Assembly: GCA_012514925.1 (NCBI GenBank)
Contig: JAAYZI010000119.1
Span: 1-6,422, forward strand
DNA length: 6,422 bases
Reading direction: 5' to 3'
DNA from: Deltaproteobacteria bacterium
GTDB taxonomy: Bacteria > Bdellovibrionota_C > UBA2361 > JAAYZI01
The notes beneath the pieces were generated by a model that saw nothing but the letters and a program-made list of their open reading frames with translations, did not search any database and was not told the origin of the DNA. This document shows, piece by piece, positions 1-4,868 of the stretch. Positions within the stretch are counted from its first letter, which is position 1. Each line of letters begins with the position of its first letter. Position numbers and translations under genes: made by a program.

Positions 1-1593
1 CATGCCGGCACCAGCATCTCCGCTGCGGTCGGTATGGCGACGGCACTGAAAGACTGCGATCCAAAGCGATATGTGGTAGCAGTGATCGGCGACGGTGCCA
101 TGACCTGCGGCATGGGCTTTGAAGCCCTAAACCACGCCGGCGAATTGGGGTTAAACAATCTAATCGTCATCCTAAACGACAATGAAATGTCGATTTCTCC
201 GAATGTCGGAGCTATTAGCTGGTTTTTCTCACGCTCGATCACCGCTCACACTCCGACCCGGGCGCGCTCAAAATTCAAGAGCCTCTACCACCGTGGCTAT
301 ATTCCTGAAGTGGTATATAAAGCGATTGATCGCGTCGAAGAGGTTACGCAAGGAGCGATCTCCGGGGCTTCAATGCTGTTTGAAGCCTTTGGCTTTCGCT
401 ACATCGGGCCGGTGGACGGCCACAATATTGACGATCTGCTTAAAGCTCTTACAAACGCCAAACGCCAGGATGTGCCGGTGCTGGTGCACGCCCGCACAAT
501 CAAGGGCAAAGGTTACCAACCGGCCGAGATAAATCCGGTGGCGTGGCATGGAGTAAGCCCCTTCAAACGTGAGAGTGGACAGTTTCAGGTGAAGGCGGTG
601 CCTCCAGGCCGTAAGTCTCCCCTCAGCTACACGGAAGTATTTTCCAGGTCTCTTTTAAAGTTGGCGCGGCACAACTCAAAAATCGTGGCCATCACCGCAG
701 CCATGCCGACTGGGACCGGGCTGGACCGTTTCCAAAAAGAGTTTCCTGATCGCTTTTACGATGTGGGGATTTGTGAAGACCATGCCGTAACATTTGCCGC
801 CGGCTTGGCATGTGAAGGCTACCGTCCAGTGTGCGCCATCTATTCATCTTTTCTACAACGCGGCTACGACCAGATTTTACATGATGTCTGCATCCAGAAG
901 CTGCCGGTAGTTTTCGCACTGGACCGCAGCGGAGTTGTGGGCGAAGACGGAGAAACACATCAAGGCGTTTTTGATGTGGCCTATCTACGTAGCTTGCCCA
1001 ATATGACGATCATGGCGCCGAGCAACGAAATTGATTTACAGAACATGCTCTACACCGCCTTTTTGCAAAATGGTCCCGTGGCTATCCGTTACCCGCGCGG
1101 AGCAAGCTCCGGCTTAGGTCTTGCAAGAAAATTTTACAAACTCAAAATCGGAGAGGCAGAAATCGTAAAAAATGGCGCTGACCTACTCTTTATCTGCCTA
1201 GGCCCCATGGTGAACCACGCCCTGGCTGCGGCTAAACGATTAAAATGCGATCTCGGCATAAGCTCGACTATTATCAATGCGCGCTTTGCTAAACCACTTG
1301 ACCAAGCACTGCTGCTACAGCAGATCCCAAGGCACAGCTTGGTTTGCACGATTGAAGACCATACCCTGGCGGGAGGATTCGGCTCAGGAGTTTTGGAGAT
1401 GGCTAATGATCACGGACTGGTCCTGCAACAACCGATCTTCCGCTTTGGGGTCGGGGATCAATTCGTGCCACATGCCACCCAGGCACAACAGCACTGCTCT
1501 CAAAAATACGACCCAGAGAGCATTTATCAATTTGTGGCTGAGAAGCTGGCCTCACGCAAATTAGCGGCTGTGCCGCTGGGCAGAACGGGTTAG
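1..1593 (+). CDS. dxs: 1-deoxy-D-xylulose-5-phosphate synthase (5'-partial)
   Basis: DXS is a cytoplasmic thiamine-diphosphate enzyme that condenses pyruvate and glyceraldehyde 3-phosphate to 1-deoxy-D-xylulose 5-phosphate, the entry step of the MEP isoprenoid pathway. The frame is open from base 1. The first 11 codons (HAGTSISAAVG) match the family's HSSTSIS-type motif, so the ATG at 34 is internal. About 530 residues remain of a usual 620-640; roughly the first 110 are outside the window. Numbering from base 1, the cofactor motif GDGAMTCG starts at residue 30, followed by NDNEMSIS at 59-66 and GPVDGH at 136-141. The transketolase pyrimidine-binding region contains the catalytic Glu at 259 in CEDHAVTFAAG. 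Equivalents of E. coli Y392, R398, D427 and H431 are present at about 281, 287, 316 and 320. The C-terminal transketolase domain follows (RFAKPLD, EDHTLAGGFGSG). One oddity is Cys-Glu-Asp-His where the family usually has Ala-Glu-Gln-His; the catalytic Glu is kept. The gene is otherwise intact to its TAG stop. Confidence 0.96.
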   Translation, partial: HAGTSISAAVGMATALKDCDPKRYVVAVIGDGAMTCGMGFEALNHAGELGLNNLIVILNDNEMSISPNVGAISWFFSRSITAHTPTRARSKFKSLYHRGYIPEVVYKAIDRVEEVTQGAISGASMLFEAFGFRYIGPVDGHNIDDLLKALTNAKRQDVPVLVHARTIKGKGYQPAEINPVAWHGVSPFKRESGQFQVKAVPPGRKSPLSYTEVFSRSLLKLARHNSKIVAITAAMPTGTGLDRFQKEFPDRFYDVGICEDHAVTFAAGLACEGYRPVCAIYSSFLQRGYDQILHDVCIQKLPVVFALDRSGVVGEDGETHQGVFDVAYLRSLPNMTIMAPSNEIDLQNMLYTAFLQNGPVAIRYPRGASSGLGLARKFYKLKIGEAEIVKNGADLLFICLGPMVNHALAAAKRLKCDLGISSTIINARFAKPLDQALLLQQIPRHSLVCTIEDHTLAGGFGSGVLEMANDHGLVLQQPIFRFGVGDQFVPHATQAQQHCSQKYDPESIYQFVAEKLASRKLAAVPLGRTG

Positions 1594-1763
1594 CCCTAAA
1601 GCACCGGATGCCTTCGAAGACCGTCTTGAACTTGAACAACCCCGCTGTTGTGATAGACGACAAAGTTGGTCGCGCCCACGGAAATACACGTGTAATACCA
1701 GCATGTTAGGCCGGGCAAGGTTCTTGCAAAACTATCTGGAGCAACTTAAAGCCGGGAGAAGAT
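1594..1763. other. Intergenic region between dxs and the 148-aa orphan gene
   Basis: This 170-bp gap shows no credible coding sequence on either strand and no RNA gene that I recognise. It holds a weak hairpin with stem ACAAC/GTTGT (1636-1651, 6-nt loop, no T-tract), so I see no clear terminator for dxs. It also holds the 20-bp imperfect palindrome at 1680-1699 and a small perfect hairpin, GCAAG-gtt-CTTGC, at 1715-1727. The last two would lie in the control region or leader of the downstream gene. Confidence 0.6.
1680..1699. promoter_or_regulatory. Candidate operator: 20-bp imperfect palindrome overlapping a possible -10 box
   Basis: The core TACACGTGTA (1685-1694) is a perfect 10-bp palindrome. 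Extending to GGAAATACAC/GTGTAATACC keeps 8 of 10 positions symmetric. The hexamer TGTAAT (1691-1696) inside it matches five of six bases of a sigma-70 -10 box. The only -35-like match is a poor TTGGTC at 1666-1671 with a long 19-bp spacer. Symmetry over a -10 box is the usual layout for a dimeric repressor site, but no regulator is encoded nearby and a chance palindrome is possible. Confidence 0.35.
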
Positions 1764-2210
1764 ATGAGAGCACACACTAGAGAAGCTTGGGTAGGAATTA
1801 TGTCAGTGGATGGTCTTTTTTCAGCAAACTTAAAGAGCTTAAATCTCCAACTAAAAACCCTGCTTGAAGATTGCGGCGGCGATGATGTTCAGCGCCTCCT
1901 GGATACGCTCTGCCGCCTAAATGCTTCGGAACAGGAAATCGTGCTTAAAATTTTCAATAATGTGCTGGAGAAATTGGCCTCCGGCAAGATCCGCCTGGAG
2001 ACCTGCGCGGATCGAGACCGCAAAGAATTTGAAGAGGAACTGTTCGGCGATATCGCTAAATCGATTCAATTAGCGATAGCGCTACCACTTAAGAGCAAAC
2101 TTGAAGTAATTGACGGCGGAAAGTCCCCACCTCGCAAGACGGCACATACGGTGTTAGACCTCGAAAAGCTGCGGAATGAGCGAAGGCAGCGCTCCAACTT
2201 GCGTAATTAA
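1764..2210 (+). CDS. Small charged helical protein of unknown function
   Basis: I do not recognise the family. The 148-residue product has no signal peptide or membrane segment and should be cytoplasmic. Residues 20-75 look like two or three amphipathic helices (SANLKSLNLQLKTLLEDC, then DDVQRLLDTLCRL and EQEIVLKIFNNVLEKL). Residues 82-105 are highly charged. The tail at 128-148 is basic (VLDLEKLRNERRQRS) and could be a helix or a nucleic-acid- or partner-binding end. There are three cysteines (37, 50, 81) with no metal-site spacing. Two starts are possible. The ATG at 1764 has GGGAG at 1754-1758 with a 5-nt spacer. The in-frame ATG at 1800 has AGGA with only 3 nt and would remove 12 residues. 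I prefer 1764 on ribosome-binding-site spacing, but residue 13 onward (MSVDGLF) is a natural-looking N-terminus. Coding reality is supported by the long frame, the candidate binding sites and the patterned hydrophobicity. It lies 170 bp after dxs, so it may be a separate unit. Confidence 0.72.
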   Translation: MRAHTREAWVGIMSVDGLFSANLKSLNLQLKTLLEDCGGDDVQRLLDTLCRLNASEQEIVLKIFNNVLEKLASGKIRLETCADRDRKEFEEELFGDIAKSIQLAIALPLKSKLEVIDGGKSPPRKTAHTVLDLEKLRNERRQRSNLRN

Positions 2211-2280
2211 AATTGCGTAGCGTGTCCTTGCGAAGAACCCTTTATGCTTTGACTGAAGTAAGCTCGTTTGTCCTTACACC

Positions 2281-2308
2281 TTGTTAAGACTGCAGTTTTA
2301 AGTAAACT
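2281..2308 (+). promoter_or_regulatory. Possible sigma-70 promoter for the 96-aa orphan gene
   Basis: TTGTTA (2281-2286) and TAAACT (2303-2308) are separated by 16 bp and lie in an AT-rich stretch just upstream of the gene at 2345. Each hexamer matches about four of six consensus bases. Transcription would start near 2315, giving a ~30-nt leader that includes the AAGGAG site. This is prediction by eye only. A TTGACT at 2249-2254 has no good -10 partner. Confidence 0.3.
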
Positions 2309-2331
2309 TACTAATAACGTCACTAATAATA
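2308..2331 (+). repeat. Two tandem 12-bp AT-rich units in the leader of the 96-aa orphan gene
   Basis: TTACTAATAACG (2308-2319) and TCACTAATAATA (2320-2331) are adjacent units matching at 9 of 12 positions, sharing the exact octamer ACTAATAA. They directly precede the AAGGAG ribosome binding site. They could be a tandem protein-binding site, an unstructured translation enhancer, or simply AT-rich leader sequence. Confidence 0.4.
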
Positions 2332-2336
2332 AGGAG
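2331..2336 (+). promoter_or_regulatory. Strong Shine-Dalgarno AAGGAG fixing the start at 2345
   Basis: AAGGAG lies 8 nt before the ATG at 2345, near-ideal spacing. An in-frame GTG at 2336 overlaps this site and so cannot be the start. This is the best ribosome binding site in the window. Confidence 0.8.
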
Positions 2337-2344
2337 TGCTGAAA

Positions 2345-2635
2345 ATGGTTAGTTCGATTGGAAAGCCCGATGCCATCCGCCAGGATTGCGGCCTGCCCGA
2401 AAAGTCAAGCGAAAGAACCGCACCACAAGATAAAGAAGCATTTGACGCAGCGGCAGTAGTAGCGGTCCAGTTAAAACGCGGAAAAGATAGGCCCGACGCA
2501 ATCAGGTCGCTTGCTCTGGCTGAATCAGAAACGCAGCGCATAGCTGCTGCAATCATGGCTAACAACCCGGGAATTCTTGAAATTCATAACCTTGACCCTG
2601 CCCGGGTTGAGTTTTTTACCAGAGATGAAGCGTAA
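2345..2635 (+). CDS. Small hypothetical protein (96 aa)
   Basis: I do not recognise the family. The start at ATG 2345 is set by AAGGAG eight bases upstream. The product has no signal peptide or membrane segment. The first ~28 residues are polar and probably disordered (MVSSIGKPDAIRQDCGLPEK and a Ser/Glu/Pro stretch). Residues 29-73 look helical: one alanine-rich helix (EAFDAAAVVAVQLKRG), then DRPDAIRSLALAESETQRIAAAIMAN. A short end, GILEIHNLDPARVEFFTRDEA, follows. One cysteine (15) is present. The composition is that of a small adaptor, regulatory or secreted-type protein, but nothing in the sequence settles which. It is flanked by 134-bp and 110-bp gaps, so it may be expressed on its own. 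The clear ribosome binding site and the patterned helical core argue that it is real. Confidence 0.7.
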   Translation: MVSSIGKPDAIRQDCGLPEKSSERTAPQDKEAFDAAAVVAVQLKRGKDRPDAIRSLALAESETQRIAAAIMANNPGILEIHNLDPARVEFFTRDEA

Positions 2636-2709
2636 CGCCTCCCAGGGCGCGCCTCACCTGAGAACCGACTGCCTTTAAAAAAACAGCCCGCTCCCCTGCC
2701 CCCGCAGCG

Positions 2710-2738
2710 TTGCTTACGCTCGAATTTCTTCTTACACT
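2710..2738 (+). promoter_or_regulatory. Possible promoter placing transcription start at the bamD-like ATG
   Basis: TTGCTT (2710-2715) and TACACT (2733-2738) are separated by exactly 17 bp. The predicted start of transcription, about 7 nt past the -10 box, falls at 2745-2746, the ATG itself. No usable ribosome binding site exists there: the G-run at 2739-2744 is one base from the ATG. A leaderless transcript is therefore possible. The -35 match is only three of six, and a small inverted repeat (AGCGT/ACGCT, 2706-2720) overlaps it. Confidence 0.3.
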
Positions 2739-2745
2739 GGGGGGC

Positions 2746-3897
2746 ATGCGCAACTGTTGGGCTCTTACCGTTTTACTCTGTCTGGTCGTTACAGGCTGCT
2801 CTTCCTCAAATGAAGGGAAGCCCGAGGAGGTACCTTCTTCGGAGGCTGTAAATTTAGACGCCACACAGGAGGCGCTCTTTCAAACTGCTCAGAAGCTGTA
2901 CCAAAAAGGTCTTTATAGCGTAGCCACAGATTCCTACACTGCGCTCAAAAACGGGTACCCGGTGGGAGCTTATGCAGAGTACGCCGAGCTAAAGCTAGCC
3001 GACGCGGAATTCAACGCCGCCAATTACGAAGACGCTGCGCCTCTCTATGAAAATTTTATAAAAGACCACCCCGCCTCTAAATCAACCCCGTATGCGATCT
3101 ACCAAGCTGCAAGAAGCCACCAGAGCATAAACCGCGGTGTAGGCCGGGATCCATCTCCCCTTTATAAATCTGTAGAGCTTTATGATCGGCTTCTAGCGCA
3201 GTATCCCGAGAGCATCTACACCCAATCAGCAAAAGAGCAGCGCATCAAAACACTGGAGCAGCTGGCTCTGCACGAGCAGATGGTTATTGATTTTTACGGA
3301 TTCCAAGAAAAAACCGATGCCGTCCAAGCAAGGAAAGTGGAATTCGATGAGAAGTGGGCCCGCTACATAGGCGCACCCGCGGACGAGAAAATCACCACGG
3401 GCGACACGGTATATGCCGCTAACACGGTTGAAGAGCAGTCGACCAGAGCACAGCTTGCAGCCGATGCGCCTGAACTTCTGGCGGCGGCACGTAGCGCCGA
3501 CGAAAATCCCTCCGCCCCTTTGCTCGACCAGGAAAATCAGGAGCAACTGCTCGAACCCCCGACGACCCCATCCACAGCTCCACAATCCTTCTCGGTAGGG
3601 GGGGTTAAATGCAAGGAGCGGCCCACCAAGATGGTCGTAGTGCATTTTGGAAGCGCCGTGCAGCTTGAGAAGCTTGAGGCACAAGCCGGCGAGAGTCCGC
3701 TTCTAACCCCGGTAGAGGGGCGCATAAGCTGCGCTCTGCCAGAGGGAAACTACAAACCCATTACTAAGAATTGTTTTGGACATCAAGACCTTAGGATAAA
3801 CGATAAGGGCATCTTAAGTGTGCAAAGTGATCAACCCGCGCGTAAGTTTACCCTAGACAACCCCCCACGCTTGTTCGTTATTTGGACTCCAGATTAA
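2746..3897 (+). CDS. bamD: BamD-family TPR lipoprotein with a long C-terminal extension
   Basis: BamD is the outer-membrane lipoprotein of the BAM complex that helps BamA insert beta-barrel proteins. The ATG at 2746 gives 383 residues with a lipoprotein signal: Arg at 2, a hydrophobic core, and lipobox VTGC with Cys18 as the lipidation site. Ser at +2 favours outer-membrane sorting. A TTG at 2710 would add 12 residues before the signal peptide and is less likely. TPR-type BamD features follow: LFQTAQKLYQKGLYSVA (44-60), YPVGAYAEYAELKLADAEF (71-89), NYEDAAPLYENFIKDHP (93-109), DPSPLYKSVELYDRLLAQYP (135-154) and LALHEQMVIDFY (173-184). BamD proteins are usually 240-280 residues and end in further TPR helices. 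Here that part is short or degenerate (185-207). It is followed by an acidic, Ala/Pro/Gln-rich linker (about 210-282) and a beta-like domain (about 285-383) with Cys289, Cys329 and Cys343. The gene lies 60 bp upstream of gspC, so a secretin assembly factor is an alternative to housekeeping BamD. Family assignment is firm; role and symbol are less so. Confidence 0.8.
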   Translation: MRNCWALTVLLCLVVTGCSSSNEGKPEEVPSSEAVNLDATQEALFQTAQKLYQKGLYSVATDSYTALKNGYPVGAYAEYAELKLADAEFNAANYEDAAPLYENFIKDHPASKSTPYAIYQAARSHQSINRGVGRDPSPLYKSVELYDRLLAQYPESIYTQSAKEQRIKTLEQLALHEQMVIDFYGFQEKTDAVQARKVEFDEKWARYIGAPADEKITTGDTVYAANTVEEQSTRAQLAADAPELLAAARSADENPSAPLLDQENQEQLLEPPTTPSTAPQSFSVGGVKCKERPTKMVVVHFGSAVQLEKLEAQAGESPLLTPVEGRISCALPEGNYKPITKNCFGHQDLRINDKGILSVQSDQPARKFTLDNPPRLFVIWTPD

Positions 3898-3901
3898 GAC
3901 T

Positions 3902-3931
3902 CAGACCATACTTTTAAGTCTGGCGCTTTTT
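3902..3931 (+). terminator. Weak hairpin with T-run between bamD-like gene and gspC
   Basis: The stem CAGAC (3902-3906) pairs with GTCTG (3918-3922) around an 11-nt loop. TTTTT follows at 3927-3931, after four intervening bases. The stem is short and the T-run is displaced, so this would be at best an attenuating or leaky terminator. The 60-bp gap could equally be read through. Confidence 0.25.
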
Positions 3932-3957
3932 AGCTCTTATCAATAGCATACCTAGGT

Positions 3958-4860
3958 ATGAGCTTCGTCCAACTTCTAAACCTACCCCGACTCGACGTCA
4001 GGACTGTAGACCGCCTGCTAAGGCGCGAGTCGGTGGAGAGATCGGTTGCTTGGTTAAAAATCGCCATAGTCGCCTTGATCTGCTTCCTCTTAGTGCTCAC
4101 TGTCAGAAACGTAATTGAAGAGCTTTTAGTCGGCAGCTCAGCAGTGTACTCCCTAAAAAATGATATTCGCTCCCGCTTAAAGGCTCTGCCGGAAGAACAC
4201 TCCTTCACTGCTCCAAAATCTGATTACGCACACCTGGCTGATGAGGCGGTGTTCGGCAAAATTGGATTTACGCAGCCAACACCGTACGCCACCCCTCCGA
4301 TAGCCGCCAAGAAAGTTTCTACCCTGACACTAATTGGAACATTCGTAAGCGAGGACGAGGGCTCTTACGCCATTATTGACGACAAAAAGAGCCAGGAAGT
4401 CTTCGAGGTAGGAGACTTAATCTTAAATGAAGCGAAAGTCTTGCGCATTTTCGAAGATCGCGTTGAAATTGAACGGAATGGCCAAAGAGAGATATTACAG
4501 ATTGATGAGACGCCCGGCGGCGGTGGAGGGGAAACAGTCAGTGACTCGATTGTTGTCGACGAAGGTGAGATTGACCGAGCTTTGGAAAACTTGCCGCTGC
4601 TCCTGACTCAAGCCAGGGCGGTACCTTACTTTAAGGACGGCCAATCGGTGGGGCTGCGTTTGTTCGCAATCAAAAGTGGTAGCCTCTTTGAGAAGATCGG
4701 CCTGATGAACGGTGACATACTTAAAACGGTAAACGGTAATAGTTTGGGGGATATTACTCAAGCGGTTAAACTCTTTGAAAAACTTAAAGAACAACGGATG
4801 ATCACAGTTGAGCTAGAACGTCAAAGAGAAGAAAAGACTTTGAGGTATCAAATACGGTAG
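3958..4860 (+). CDS. gspC: Type II secretion system protein GspC (HR and PDZ domains)
   Basis: GspC is the inner-membrane T2SS component that links the inner-membrane platform to the outer-membrane secretin GspD and takes part in substrate selection. The 300-residue product has a basic cytoplasmic N-terminus (1-32) and one membrane helix (about 33-49, LKIAIVALICFLLVLTV). The periplasmic HR domain (about 97-183) contains STLTLIGTFV, YAIIDDKKSQEVFEVGD and VLRIFEDRVEIERNGQREIL. A glycine-rich linker follows (five Gly at 187-191, then an acidic stretch). A C-terminal PDZ domain (about 213-298) contains AVPYFKDGQSVGLRLFAI, GSLFEKIGLMNGDILKTVNG and TVELERQ. Length and domain order are typical of PDZ-type GspC. 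The ATG at 3958 is the only suitable start: the frame has a stop at 3931 and no ATG, GTG or TTG between. It lacks a normal ribosome binding site (AGG is one base away), though TAGCAT at 3944-3949 resembles a -10 box. gspD follows after 8 bp. Confidence 0.93.
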   Translation: MSFVQLLNLPRLDVRTVDRLLRRESVERSVAWLKIAIVALICFLLVLTVRNVIEELLVGSSAVYSLKNDIRSRLKALPEEHSFTAPKSDYAHLADEAVFGKIGFTQPTPYATPPIAAKKVSTLTLIGTFVSEDEGSYAIIDDKKSQEVFEVGDLILNEAKVLRIFEDRVEIERNGQREILQIDETPGGGGGETVSDSIVVDEGEIDRALENLPLLLTQARAVPYFKDGQSVGLRLFAIKSGSLFEKIGLMNGDILKTVNGNSLGDITQAVKLFEKLKEQRMITVELERQREEKTLRYQIR

Positions 4861-4868
4861 CGCCGCCA

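Noticed and set aside
182..532. 116-codon + strand frame overlapping dxs
   Set aside because: Out-of-frame shadow of the conserved dxs coding sequence.
1636..1651. ACAAC/GTTGT hairpin after dxs as a terminator
   Set aside because: The stem has five mostly A-T pairs and there is no following T-tract.
2258..2277. GTAAG/CTTAC inverted repeat in the gap before the 96-aa gene
   Set aside because: The stem is only 5 bp with a 10-nt loop and no supporting context.
2211..2344. Riboswitch or small RNA in the gap before the 96-aa gene
   Set aside because: I see no conserved riboswitch core or strong stem with a T-run; only a possible promoter and AT-rich repeats are supported.
2646..2653. Perfect palindrome GGCGCGCC after the 96-aa gene
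   Set aside because: It is only 8 bp, its symmetry does not extend, and no T-run follows; it is likely chance in a GC-rich patch and not a terminator.
2710..2745. TTG start at 2710 for the BamD-like lipoprotein
   Set aside because: It would place 12 extra residues before a complete lipoprotein signal peptide that begins at the ATG at 2746, and it has no ribosome binding site.
3226..3684. 152-codon open frame on the minus strand inside the BamD-like gene
   Set aside because: Antisense to a gene with clear family similarity; the product has no recognisable domain and an unusual Cys/Gly/Arg-rich composition.
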